Source of the DNA: Thermoplasmata archaeon
Lineage (GTDB): Archaea > Thermoplasmatota > Thermoplasmata > Lutacidiplasmatales > UBA184
Assembly: GCA_030037815.1 (NCBI GenBank)
Contig: JASHPZ010000045.1
Coordinates: forward strand, 1 to 32,401
DNA length: 32,401 nt
Direction: 5' to 3'
Shown: positions 1 through 8,115 of the stretch, one piece after another
Layout of the letters: every line of letters starts with the position of its first letter
Position numbering within the stretch: the first letter of the stretch is position 1
The notes under the pieces: generated by a model
Databases searched by the model: none
Told to the model about the DNA's origin: nothing
Seen by the model: the letters and a program-made list of their open reading frames with translations, nothing else
Program-made: the position numbers and the translations under genes

Positions 1-21
1 GGGGGGGGTGCGGCGAGCCCG

Positions 22-39
22 CCCGCCTCCGGAGGCGGG
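22..39. repeat. 18-bp perfect palindrome upstream of the first gene
   Basis: CCCGCCTCC followed directly by GGAGGCGGG is a perfect inverted repeat. It could be the stem of a terminator for a gene left of the window, but it has no loop and no T-run, so this is uncertain. A TTTA stretch at 57-60 lies about 34 bp before the GTG start at 94 and may be the TATA-like element of the first gene. Confidence 0.3.
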
Positions 40-93
40 GCGCCGCGGGAGCGCTCTTTACCCGCGGCGCGGTGGGCGGCGCGGGGTCGGACC

Positions 94-1587
94 GTGGACC
101 ACACGATGCTGATCGGCGGCGAGTGGGTCGGGGCCGAGAGCGAGGCGACGATGCCGGTCGTCAACCCGTTCGACGGCGCGTCGCTCGGGACCGTCCCGAA
201 GGCCGGTCGCGAGGACGTCCGCCGGGCGGTCGACGCCGCGCGCGAGGCGTTCGACCGGGGACCTTGGCCGCGCCTGCCGCCGCGGGGGCGGGCCGAGGTG
301 TTCCTGAAGGCGGTCCAGCTCCTCCAGCAGCGGCTCGCCGAGATCGCCGAGCTCGAGAGCCGCAACCAGGGCAAGACAATCAAGCAGGCGGCCGACGCCG
401 ACCTCCCGTTCTCCGTGGACAACCTGTCGTTCTACGCCGGGGCCGGCCGAACGCTTGAGGGGAAGGCGGCGGCCGAGTACACGGGCGACGGGACGACGAT
501 CTTCCGGCGCGAGCCGGTCGGCGTCGTGGCGTCGATCACTCCGTGGAACTACCCGATCATGATGGCGGTCTGGAAGATCGCCCCGGCGCTGGTCGTCGGC
601 AATACCGTCGTGCTCAAGCCGGCGAGCTACACGCCGCTGTCGAGCCTCGAGCTGGGCCGCGTGTTCCAAGACGCCGGACTCCCGGCGGGCGCCCTCAACA
701 TCGTCACCGGCCCCGGAGCGGAGGTCGGCGATGAACTGTCCCGCAACGCGAAGGTCGACCTGGTGTCGCTCACGGGGGACACGGCCACCGGACGCCGCAT
801 CATGGAGGCGGCGAGCGGCACGGTGAAGCGCGTGCAGCTCGAGCTCGGAGGCAAGGCCCCCTTCGTGGTCTTCGAGGACGCGGACCTCGGGGCCGCGGTC
901 GAGGGCGCGATGGTCGGCGGATTCGTGAACGGCGGGCAGGACTGCACGGCCGCGACCCGCCTGATCATCCACTCGAGTCTGCGCGCGAAGTTCGTCGAAA
1001 AACTGATCGAACGCGTCCGAACGGTGCGGGTCGGGGATCCGGCGTCCCGGTCGACCGACCTGGGCCCCCTAGTGAGCCCCGTGCAGCAGAAGTCCGTCCT
1101 CGAGTTCGTCGAGAAGGGCAAGACCGAGGGCGCGCAACTCAAGGTCGGAGGGACGGACGACCGCGCCCACCACCCGAACGGCGCGTTCGTGCTGCCGACC
1201 GTCTTCGACGACGTCGCCCCGGACATGGCGATCGCGCAGCGGGAGATCTTCGGTCCGGTCCTGGACGTGCTCGAGTTCTCGACGTTCGACGAGGCGATCC
1301 GCATCGCGAACGGGATCGAATACGGACTCGCCGGCAGCGTCTGGACGAAGGATGTTCGTACCGCACTCAAGGCCGCGCACGCGCTCCGGTTCGGGGACGT
1401 CTGGGTGAACGACCACCTCCCGCTCGGCTCGGAAACCCCCCACGGCGGGTTCAAGCAGTCCGGTTTCGGCAAGGACCTCGGGACCGACTCCTTGAACGAC
1501 TACACCGTCGTGAAGAACATCTACGTCGACCTGACCGGGCAGGCCCGGAAAGGCTGGCATTACACCGTCTACGGCGACCCGGCGTAG
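94..1587 (+). CDS. NAD(P)-dependent aldehyde dehydrogenase, gamma-aminobutyraldehyde / betaine-aldehyde type
   Basis: The 497-residue protein is a complete aldehyde dehydrogenase, oxidising an aldehyde to the acid with NAD(P)+ in the cytoplasm. Visible landmarks are the PWNYP segment near residue 150 (catalytic Asn), VVLKPA near 172-177 (cofactor-binding Lys), SLTGDTATG near 225-233, the general base Glu in QLELGG (about 250), the nucleophile Cys in GGQDCTA (about 284), and EIFGPV near 396. The GQDCTA and TGDTATG signatures and the HGGFKQSG...DYTVVK C-terminus resemble the YdcW/gamma-aminobutyraldehyde and betaine-aldehyde group; the actual substrate is inferred only. GTG at 94 is taken as start; ATG at 106 is an alternative that loses four residues. 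A second ALDH follows after 9 bp, so the two are probably co-transcribed. Confidence 0.9.
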   Translation: MDHTMLIGGEWVGAESEATMPVVNPFDGASLGTVPKAGREDVRRAVDAAREAFDRGPWPRLPPRGRAEVFLKAVQLLQQRLAEIAELESRNQGKTIKQAADADLPFSVDNLSFYAGAGRTLEGKAAAEYTGDGTTIFRREPVGVVASITPWNYPIMMAVWKIAPALVVGNTVVLKPASYTPLSSLELGRVFQDAGLPAGALNIVTGPGAEVGDELSRNAKVDLVSLTGDTATGRRIMEAASGTVKRVQLELGGKAPFVVFEDADLGAAVEGAMVGGFVNGGQDCTAATRLIIHSSLRAKFVEKLIERVRTVRVGDPASRSTDLGPLVSPVQQKSVLEFVEKGKTEGAQLKVGGTDDRAHHPNGAFVLPTVFDDVAPDMAIAQREIFGPVLDVLEFSTFDEAIRIANGIEYGLAGSVWTKDVRTALKAAHALRFGDVWVNDHLPLGSETPHGGFKQSGFGKDLGTDSLNDYTVVKNIYVDLTGQARKGWHYTVYGDPA

Positions 1588-1596
1588 GAGCGCGCC

Positions 1597-3081
1597 GTGA
1601 CCGACGGAATTCCCGCCGACGGGCGGGGCCGGCTGTTCATCGGAGGCGAGTGGCGGGTCCCGTCGAGCCGGCGCTACGCGCCGGTGCTCGACCCGTCGAA
1701 CGGCCAGGCGGTCGGCCAGGCGCCAGTCGCGACCGCGGACGAGGCCCGGGCCGCGGTGGACGCCGCCGCGCGTGCGGAAGGAACGTGGGGGGCGACGCCC
1801 GGGCACGAGCGGGCCCGGATCCTCCGCGCGGCGGCCGACCGGATCCGCGCGGACCGCGAGACGATGGCCCGCCTGATCGCGCGCGAGGTCGGCAAGCCGA
1901 TCACGGACGCGCGGGTCGAGGTCGACCGGGCGGTCGGCGTGTTCGAGCTGGCCGCCGACGAGATCCGCCACCTGGGCGGCGAGAGCTTCCCCGCGGACGC
2001 GTTCGAACGCCCGGCCGGCAACGAAGCGCGGTTCCTGTTCACCGTGCGGGACCCGATCGGCGTCGTCGTCGCGATCGGCCCGTTCAACTTCCCGCTCAAC
2101 CTCCTCTCCCACAAGGTCGCGCCGGCGCTCGCCGCCGGCAATCCGGTCGTGGCGAAGCCGACGAGCGCGGCGCCGTTCACCGCGCTTCGCCTGGCGAAAC
2201 ACCTCGAGGGCGCGGGACTTCCGAAGGGGGCGCTCAACGTCGTCGTGGGTCCCGGCGGCGCCGTGGGGGACACGCTGGTCGAGGACCCTCGGACGCGGCT
2301 CGTGACGTTCACCGGCTCCACCGAGGTCGGCAAGGCGATCGCGGAGAAGGCGGGCCGGCACGCGAAGCGGGTCATCCTCGAGATGGGCGGGATGGACCCG
2401 TTCGTCGTCCTCGCCGACGCGCCCATGGACGCCGCGGTCGCGGCGGCCGCCCGCGGCGCGTTCGGCTACTCGGGTCAGGTGTGCACCGCCTCGAAGCGCC
2501 TCCTGGTCGAGTCCCGCGTCGCCGACGCGTTCGCGCGGTCGCTCGCCGCGCGCGCGTCCGCGCTCCACGTCGGTCCGGCGCTCGAGGACGCGACCGAGGT
2601 GGGGCCCCTGATCGACGCGGCCGCCGTGGACCGGATGGAGGGGCTGGTCGCGGACGCGACCGCGCACTCCGCCACGGTGTTGGCGGGCGGCCAGCGCGCC
2701 GCGGGCCGGCCGGGGAACTTCTTCCTCCCGACCGTGCTGGACGGCGTGCCCGAGACCGCGCGGGTCGCGCGCGAGGAGCCGTTCGGGCCGATCGCGCCGA
2801 TCCTCCGCTTCGAGAACCTGGACGACGCGGTCCGCATCGCGAACGGGACGCCGTACGGTCTCCAGGCGGCCGTCTACACCCGGGACATCGCACGGGGATT
2901 CTCGCTCGCGAAGCGGATCCGCGCGGGCGGCGTCCATCTGAACGACCCGACGAACCTCCGGTGGGACGCCCTCCCGTTCGGCGGCGTGAAGGAGAGCGGG
3001 CTCGGACGGGAAGGGCTACGGTACGCGATGGAAGAGATGACCGAGGTCAAGCTGATCTCGGTGAACTTCGCCGGCGCGTGA
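1597..3081 (+). CDS. Aldehyde dehydrogenase, GapN / succinate-semialdehyde-like
   Basis: A second full-length aldehyde dehydrogenase (494 residues). It shows FNFPLN near 163 (catalytic Asn), VVAKPT near 185, the Rossmann FTGSTEVGK near 238-246, general base Glu in ILEMGGMDP (about 262), nucleophile Cys in SGQVCTASK (about 296), EEPFGP, and the C-terminal LPFGGVKESGLGREG. Overall it resembles the archaeal GapN / lactaldehyde / semialdehyde dehydrogenase branch more than the first gene does; the substrate is not determinable here. It starts with GTG 9 bp after the previous stop, with TAGGAG overlapping that stop as a possible ribosome site. It ends one base before the convergent kinase gene. 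Confidence 0.88.
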   Translation: MTDGIPADGRGRLFIGGEWRVPSSRRYAPVLDPSNGQAVGQAPVATADEARAAVDAAARAEGTWGATPGHERARILRAAADRIRADRETMARLIAREVGKPITDARVEVDRAVGVFELAADEIRHLGGESFPADAFERPAGNEARFLFTVRDPIGVVVAIGPFNFPLNLLSHKVAPALAAGNPVVAKPTSAAPFTALRLAKHLEGAGLPKGALNVVVGPGGAVGDTLVEDPRTRLVTFTGSTEVGKAIAEKAGRHAKRVILEMGGMDPFVVLADAPMDAAVAAAARGAFGYSGQVCTASKRLLVESRVADAFARSLAARASALHVGPALEDATEVGPLIDAAAVDRMEGLVADATAHSATVLAGGQRAAGRPGNFFLPTVLDGVPETARVAREEPFGPIAPILRFENLDDAVRIANGTPYGLQAAVYTRDIARGFSLAKRIRAGGVHLNDPTNLRWDALPFGGVKESGLGREGLRYAMEEMTEVKLISVNFAGA

Positions 3082-3082
3082 G

Positions 3083-3595
3083 TCAGATCCCGCCGTCCGC
3101 GAGCCGGGCGACGAGCTCCTCGACGATGTCCTCGAGCGGCTGCCACCCGTCGATGCGCTCGCCCCACTCGACGCGGGCGACCTTCACCCAGACCTCCCGC
3201 GTCGCTTCGGCCCCGTAGGAGAGCGCGCGGCCCCGGTCGCGCGCGATGCAGACGGCGAGCGGGACGTCGAGCGAGAAGACGCGGTGGGGGTACGGGAGCC
3301 GCGCGAGCAGGTCGAGGATGGCGCTCTCCCAGTAGAAGTTCCCCTCGACGATCGGCGAGACGCCGCGCCGCAGGAGCGCGTCCGCCCGTTCCACCGCGCG
3401 GTCGTTCGCGTGCAGGAACAGGGTCTCGGAGCCGCCGTCCCACTCGAATTGGTCCAGGAGCTCGTCGATCGCGATGACCTCCCCGCCGATCGCCGGGGCG
3501 AGCGCCCGCGCGACGGTCGTCTTCCCCGCGCCCAGCGGCCCGCGCACGACGACCAGGATCGGGGCGGGCGGCGCGGTGCGTTCGAACGGGATCAC
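3083..3595 (-). CDS. Small P-loop kinase of the AAA_33 / zeta-toxin-like type, substrate unknown
   Basis: A 170-residue protein that is essentially one P-loop kinase domain. Walker A is GPLGAGKT at residues 19-26, followed by an acidic DELLDQ near 43-48 and a conserved-looking SPIVEGNFYW near 88-97, as in small-molecule phosphotransferases. The GTG start at 3595 overlaps the TGA stop of the aminotransferase gene in a GTGA arrangement, which implies translational coupling, so its substrate may be a metabolite of the same pathway. A longer reading frame runs through it from 5092, but that is the shadow frame of the aminotransferase. The family is clear; the phosphorylated molecule is unknown. 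Confidence 0.75.
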   Translation of the reverse strand: MIPFERTAPPAPILVVVRGPLGAGKTTVARALAPAIGGEVIAIDELLDQFEWDGGSETLFLHANDRAVERADALLRRGVSPIVEGNFYWESAILDLLARLPYPHRVFSLDVPLAVCIARDRGRALSYGAEATREVWVKVARVEWGERIDGWQPLEDIVEELVARLADGGI

Positions 3596-5109
3596 GTCTT
3601 CTCGTCGCGCCGGGCGCCGATCGGGGGCCCCGGCAGGTGGTCCGGGAGCCCGGGGGTCGGCACTGCGTGCCCCGAGATCGGGTGCGGCGCCGCCGCCGGC
3701 CCGGTCGGGTGGGGCACGCGCGTCGCGGTCGGGGACCGATCTGCCGGGGAGTCGAGGCTCTCGAGCGCATCCTCGAAGGCGGCCAGACCGCGGTCGAGGA
3801 GCTCGTCCTCGATGACGAGCGGGGCCATGAACCGCAGGACCTGGTCCCAGGCGCCGGCGGTGTGCATCAGTACACCGCGGGCGAGGAGCGCCGAGCGCAT
3901 CGCCTTCGCGCGGTCGCCCCACGGACGCCGGCTGGGCCGGTCGTGGACGAACTCGAGCCCGACCATGAACCCGCGGCCGCGTACGTCGCCGAGCGTCGGG
4001 TGGCGCGCGGAGACCTCGCGGAAGCGCCCGAGCAGCCGCTCGCCGCGGACCCGCGTGCGGTCGACCAGGTCGGTCTCCCGCAGGATTCTCAGGCTCTCCG
4101 CGCCGACCGCGAGCGCAAGGGGGTTGCCGCGATACGTACCCAAGTGGAACCCGCGCGGCACCTCCCCGACGACATCCGAGCGGTAGGCCACGGCGGACAG
4201 GGGGATCCCCCCGCCGATCGTCTTCGCCAGGCAGAGGATGTCGGGCGTGACGCCCGCGTGCTCGACCGCCCACATCTTCCCCGTGCGCCCGAGGCCGGTC
4301 TGAACCTCGTCGGCGATCAGGAGGAGGTGGTGCCGGTCGCAGAACTCCCGGAGCGACGGGAGGAAGTCGTCGGGCGGGACGACGTAGCCGCCCTCCCCGA
4401 GGATTGGCTCGACGAGCACGGAGGAGGCCTCGTCGACCCCCGAGGCCGGGTCGTTGAGGAGGTGCTCGAGGTACGCGATCGTCCCGGCGGCGCCCTCGTC
4501 CGCGCCGAGCACGGGCCGGTACGGGTCCGGGTACGGCACGCGAACGACGCGGCCGCCCGCGAACGCGGTGGTCGCGTGGTACCGGCGCCCCCCCGTCAGG
4601 TGGACCGCGCCGCCGTGCACGCCGTGGTAGGCGCCCGAGAAGGCGACCGTCCCGTGGCGCTGGGTCGCGTGGTCGGCCAGGTTGACCGCGGTCTCGATCG
4701 CGTCCCCGCCGGTGACGGTGAAGAAGATGCGGGCGTGCGAGCGCATGCCCGGCGGCAGCGCGTCCGAGAGCTCGCGGAGGAAGTCGATCCGGGCCTCCGT
4801 CGGGAGTTCGAGCGCGTGCCAGATGCGGCGGCTCTGGGCCTCGAGCGCGGCCGACAGCCGCGGGTGCCGGTGGCCGAGGTTCAGGACCGAGATCCCCGAG
4901 ACCCAGTCGATGAACCGGTTCCCATCCTCGTCCTCGATGGTCGCGCCCTGTGCGACCTTCGGCGCGATCGGGAAGTAGTGCGGGTAGCCAACGGCCTCGG
5001 TCTCGAGCCGAGCCTGCTCCGCGAGGAGCGCGCGCGAGCGGGGGCCGGGCGGCGGGACGACGATGCGCGGCGCATCGGGAAAACTGAGCCACTCGTCGGC
5101 GCGGGTCAC
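3592..5109 (-). CDS. Class III PLP-dependent aminotransferase (4-aminobutyrate/diaminobutyrate-like)
   Basis: A 505-residue fold type I, class III transaminase, which moves an amino group from an omega-amino acid or diamine to a keto acid. Landmarks are the DEDGNRFIDW entry, a TVTGGDAIE segment near 131-139 where related enzymes have SGxEANE, the cofactor Asp in ADEVQTGLGRTG (about 267), and the Schiff-base Lys in CLAKTIGGGIP (about 296). The last 50 residues or so are a Pro/Ala-rich tail beyond the usual family end and are probably disordered. GTG at 5109 is the start; a CATAAC element about 34 bp upstream suggests a leaderless transcript. It overlaps the downstream kinase by 4 bp. The nearby dehydrogenases are natural partners for its semialdehyde product; the exact substrate is inferred. 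Confidence 0.88.
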   Translation of the reverse strand: MTRADEWLSFPDAPRIVVPPPGPRSRALLAEQARLETEAVGYPHYFPIAPKVAQGATIEDEDGNRFIDWVSGISVLNLGHRHPRLSAALEAQSRRIWHALELPTEARIDFLRELSDALPPGMRSHARIFFTVTGGDAIETAVNLADHATQRHGTVAFSGAYHGVHGGAVHLTGGRRYHATTAFAGGRVVRVPYPDPYRPVLGADEGAAGTIAYLEHLLNDPASGVDEASSVLVEPILGEGGYVVPPDDFLPSLREFCDRHHLLLIADEVQTGLGRTGKMWAVEHAGVTPDILCLAKTIGGGIPLSAVAYRSDVVGEVPRGFHLGTYRGNPLALAVGAESLRILRETDLVDRTRVRGERLLGRFREVSARHPTLGDVRGRGFMVGLEFVHDRPSRRPWGDRAKAMRSALLARGVLMHTAGAWDQVLRFMAPLVIEDELLDRGLAAFEDALESLDSPADRSPTATRVPHPTGPAAAPHPISGHAVPTPGLPDHLPGPPIGARRDEKT

Positions 5110-5237
5110 GGCTCCCCTCGACCGGTGAATCGGCCCACGGGTTATGAAGGCTCGTCGCGCCCGTGGGCCGCCTTAACCCCGAAGAGTCCGTAGGTTCCGT
5201 GCGCGAGCATTAAGCCGCACGACCACTGAAGCAGAGG
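5110..5237. promoter_or_regulatory. Divergent promoter region with tandem CCGTAGG-like sites
   Basis: This 128-bp gap serves the minus-strand aminotransferase and the plus-strand membrane protein. For the plus side, ATTAAG at 5209-5214 sits 24-29 bp before the ATG, placed as an archaeal TATA element of a leaderless gene. Upstream of it CCGTAGG (5188-5194) and CCGTGCG (5197-5203) form a direct repeat with a 9-bp period, a pattern that recurs before other genes here. For the minus side, CATAAC (5146-5141) lies about 34 bp before the GTG. Confidence 0.45.
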
Positions 5238-5870
5238 ATGGCGACCGCGGACGTCTCCGCGCCGGGGTTCGCCGCCGGAGAAACCGGCATTCCGCTCCTC
5301 CGAGCGGACGCGGCTGCGGAGGCGCACCGGGCGAGCACGATGCGCACGGCCGCGATCGGCCGGTACATCCTGTTCGGGCTCGGCGCGGTCACCCTGGGCT
5401 CCGGCGCGGGGCTCGCCTTCGCGCGGGAACCGTCGACCGCGCTCGTTTTCCTGCTCGTCGGTGCGCTGCTCGTGGCGCTCGGCCTCGTGCAGCACCGGAT
5501 CTACCGGCGGAGCCGGGCGGAGTGGCCCGCCCAACTGCTCCTGTTCCCGGACGGGATCGAGCTCGTGCTCACCTCCGGCGAGATTCGGGCGGTCGACTGG
5601 AGCGACCCGAAGCTCGACTTCACCGTCCACGTGCGGCACCCCGGGGACCCGTCCGCGACCGAGTACCTGTTCGCCTGGGGCGGACCCGGACGGGTGCCTC
5701 CCTGCTCGATCACCGCGGAGGGGTTCGAGCGTCTGAAGTCCGAGGTCGTCGCGCGGAGCCTGAGCTTCCGGGACGAGCGAACGGGGCACGGGGCCCGCGA
5801 GGTGCGACTCTGCACGGTCGGCCCGGCGCCGAAGAAGGTCGTCCACTCCGCCGCGGAGTGGGGTCCGTGA
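5238..5870 (+). CDS. Two-helix membrane protein with a C-terminal PH-like domain
   Basis: A 210-residue protein of unknown function. The first 36 residues are polar, then two hydrophobic helices at about 41-62 and 66-84 form a hairpin followed by basic residues (HRIYRRSR), and the remaining 110 residues form a soluble, probably cytoplasmic, beta-rich domain that resembles bacterial PH-like membrane proteins (inference from layout). The ATG at 5238 follows a TATA-like ATTAAG by about 25 bp. Its TGA stop overlaps the GTG start of the amidohydrolase by 4 bp, so the two are one transcription unit although no functional link is obvious. Confidence 0.7.
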   Translation: MATADVSAPGFAAGETGIPLLRADAAAEAHRASTMRTAAIGRYILFGLGAVTLGSGAGLAFAREPSTALVFLLVGALLVALGLVQHRIYRRSRAEWPAQLLLFPDGIELVLTSGEIRAVDWSDPKLDFTVHVRHPGDPSATEYLFAWGGPGRVPPCSITAEGFERLKSEVVARSLSFRDERTGHGAREVRLCTVGPAPKKVVHSAAEWGP

Positions 5871-6739
5871 CCGCCCGCCGACCGACCCGCATCGACGTCC
5901 ACCTCCACTTGAGCCGGTGGTGGAAGGACCTCCCGCGGACCGGGTACCGACCGGACTTGGATTACACGCCGACCGGGCTCCTCGCCGAGATGGACCGGAA
6001 CGGGATCGACTACGGAGTCGTCATCCAACTGTTCGAGGCGCCGTCGGTCCGCGAGGGTCTCGAGGAGGGTTGGCGGACGCGGGACGCGGGGGGCGGACGT
6101 CTCCTCCCGATCACCACCGTCGACCCGACGAAGGGCGAGGAGGAGGTCCGCGTCGCGATCGCGCTGTGGGAGGAGGACCCGACGATCCGCGGCGTCAAGC
6201 TGTATCCGGGGTACCAGAAGTTCTACCCGCACGACCGCCGGGTCGAGCCGATCCTCGAGTTCGCGCGCCGGCGGCGCCTCCCGGTGCTCGTCCACCAGGG
6301 CGACACGCTCGAGCCCGATGGGCTGGTCAAGTACGCCCGGCCGATCGAACTCGACGAGGTCGCGGTCCGCTGGCGGGACATCCCGTTCGTGCTCTGCCAT
6401 CTCGGCAATCCCTGGATCGACGAGGCGGCCGAGGTCGTGTACAAGAACGAGAACGTGTACACCGACACCTCGGGGCTGCTCGCCCACCCGAGCGCTCCCT
6501 TGTTCGGCCGGATGGTCGAGCAGGCCCGTCACCGGTTGGAGAACGCGATCGTCGGGGTCGGTCGTCCGGAGCGGTTCCTCTACGGCTCGGACTGGCCGCT
6601 CGAAGAGCTCCGCGTGGCGGTCGGGTTGATCGAGTCGCTCGACCTGCCCCCGCGCGACCGGGAGCTGATCCTTGGCGAGAACGCCCGTCGGCTCTACCGC
6701 CTGCCGGAGCCGGCCGCGCGGCCCGCCCACCCGTCATAA
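5867..6739 (+). CDS. Amidohydrolase family protein (Amidohydro_2, TIM barrel)
   Basis: A 290-residue metal-dependent hydrolase or decarboxylase of the amidohydrolase superfamily. The metal ligands can be followed: HxH in DVHLHLSR near residue 11, a Lys in RGVKLYPGY at about 105, His in LVHQGD near 141, His in LCHLGNPW near 180, and the terminal Asp in YGSDWP near 243. Family members hydrolyse cyclic amides or decarboxylate aromatic acids; the substrate is unknown. The GTG start at 5867 overlaps the previous stop (GTGA). A longer open frame reaching back to 5522 is rejected because it runs inside the preceding gene. A third gene, another aminotransferase, starts 31 bp downstream. Confidence 0.82.
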   Translation: MTARRPTRIDVHLHLSRWWKDLPRTGYRPDLDYTPTGLLAEMDRNGIDYGVVIQLFEAPSVREGLEEGWRTRDAGGGRLLPITTVDPTKGEEEVRVAIALWEEDPTIRGVKLYPGYQKFYPHDRRVEPILEFARRRRLPVLVHQGDTLEPDGLVKYARPIELDEVAVRWRDIPFVLCHLGNPWIDEAAEVVYKNENVYTDTSGLLAHPSAPLFGRMVEQARHRLENAIVGVGRPERFLYGSDWPLEELRVAVGLIESLDLPPRDRELILGENARRLYRLPEPAARPAHPS

Positions 6740-6770
6740 GGCCCTCGCCCCTCGGGCACCGGCGGCTCCG

Positions 6771-8111
6771 ATGGACGGCGACGAGGTGAAGCGGATCGTC
6801 CGCGACACGAACTACGTCACGTGGCGCCGGCAGGGCGGCTGGGACCCCCTGGTCGTGACGCGGGCCGAAGGGTCGCGCTTCTGGGACAGCGCGGGCCGCG
6901 AGTACCTCGACCTCTCCTCCCAGCTGATGGCGACGAACCTCGGCCACGGAAATCCGGCCGTCGCGCAGGCGATCGCCGAGCAGGCGCGCGGCGTCGCCTA
7001 CGCCGCGCCCGGGTTCGCGACCGAGGCGCGAGCCCGCGCAAGCGTGGCGTTGCGCGAGGTGCTCCCGGCCTCGCTCGACCGGTTCTTCTTCAGCACCTCG
7101 GGCACCGAGGCGAACGAGGCGGCGCTCAAGATCGCCCGCGCGGTGAAGCAGCGCACCAAGGTCGTCTCCCGGTACCGGTCGTACCACGGCTCGACGGCCG
7201 CGTCGATCTCGGTGACCGGGGACTTCCGACGCCGACCGGTGGAGGCGCTCGACCGGGTGCCCGGGACCGTGTTCGCGCCGGACTGCTACTGCTACCGGTG
7301 CCCGTTCGGGCTGACCTACCCGAGCTGCGGCGTCGCGTGCGCCGAGTACGTCGACTACCAGTTGGAACGGGAGGGCGACGTGGCCGCGATGATCGTCGAG
7401 CCGGTCGTCGGGACGAACGGCGTGATCGTCCCGGTGCCCGAGTACCTCCCCCGGATCCGTGCGATCACGAAGGCGCACGACGTCCTCCTGATCGCGGACG
7501 AAGTGATGAGCGGCTGGGGACGGGTCGGCGAGTGGTTCGCGGTCGACCGCTGGGGGGTCCGGCCCGACCTGCTCACGACCGCGAAGGGGATCACCGGCGC
7601 CCAGATCCCGCTCGGCCTGACCGCGACCACCTCCGAAGTCCACGACGCCTTCCGCGACACCTACTTCCCCCACGGCCACACCTACGAGGCGCACCCGCTG
7701 ACGCTCGCGCCCGCCGCCGCGGCGATCGCCGAGTACCGCCGCCTCGACCTGATCGAGAAGTCGCGCCGGGACGGCGTCTACCTCCTCGGGCGGCTGCGGG
7801 AGATCGCCGAGCAGCATCCGAGCGTCGGCGAAGTCCGCGGCCTAGGTCTGTTCGCCGCGGTCGAGCTCGTGAAGAACCGAAAGACCCGCGCTCCGTTCAA
7901 CACCGAGGAGGACAAGCTCGCGGGGCGCCCGCTGGTCGTCGACCTCGTCACGGGCGCGATGATGAAGGCCGGAGTCTACTGCGTCGGCTGGGTCTCGCAC
8001 CTCGTCGTCGCGCCGCCGTTGATCGTCACCCGCGCGGAGCTCGACCACGGCCTCGAGGTGCTGGACGCCGCGCTCCGGCTCGCCGACGAGCGGGTCGAGT
8101 CGTCCGCCTGA
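6771..8111 (+). CDS. Class III PLP-dependent aminotransferase with an internal cysteine cluster
   Basis: A 446-residue class III transaminase. The signature pieces are TSGTEANEAALK near 109-120, the cofactor-binding Asp in LLIADEVMSGWGR (about 243) and the Schiff-base Lys in TTAKGITGAQIP (about 272). Residues 172-190 hold five cysteines spaced C-x-C-x2-C-x8-C-x3-C on a loop; similar loops occur in a subgroup annotated as aspartate-aminotransferase-family enzymes, and a structural metal is possible. ATG at 6771 is chosen: it opens at the normal family N-terminus, and ATAAG about 31-35 bp upstream could be its TATA element. The open frame extends upstream to 6672 only as an overlap with the amidohydrolase. 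It converges on the methylmalonate-semialdehyde dehydrogenase. Confidence 0.88.
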   Translation: MDGDEVKRIVRDTNYVTWRRQGGWDPLVVTRAEGSRFWDSAGREYLDLSSQLMATNLGHGNPAVAQAIAEQARGVAYAAPGFATEARARASVALREVLPASLDRFFFSTSGTEANEAALKIARAVKQRTKVVSRYRSYHGSTAASISVTGDFRRRPVEALDRVPGTVFAPDCYCYRCPFGLTYPSCGVACAEYVDYQLEREGDVAAMIVEPVVGTNGVIVPVPEYLPRIRAITKAHDVLLIADEVMSGWGRVGEWFAVDRWGVRPDLLTTAKGITGAQIPLGLTATTSEVHDAFRDTYFPHGHTYEAHPLTLAPAAAAIAEYRRLDLIEKSRRDGVYLLGRLREIAEQHPSVGEVRGLGLFAAVELVKNRKTRAPFNTEEDKLAGRPLVVDLVTGAMMKAGVYCVGWVSHLVVAPPLIVTRAELDHGLEVLDAALRLADERVESSA

Positions 8112-8115
8112 GCGC

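Noticed and set aside
1069-2937. Long antisense open frames opposite the aldehyde dehydrogenases (up to 622 residues)
   Set aside because: They are low-complexity Arg/Asp/Val-rich products of GC-rich codon bias with no family motifs.
3083-5092. A 669-residue fusion of an Arg-rich N-terminus with the P-loop kinase
   Set aside because: The first 500 residues are the other reading frame of the aminotransferase; the kinase starts at the GTGA overlap at 3595.
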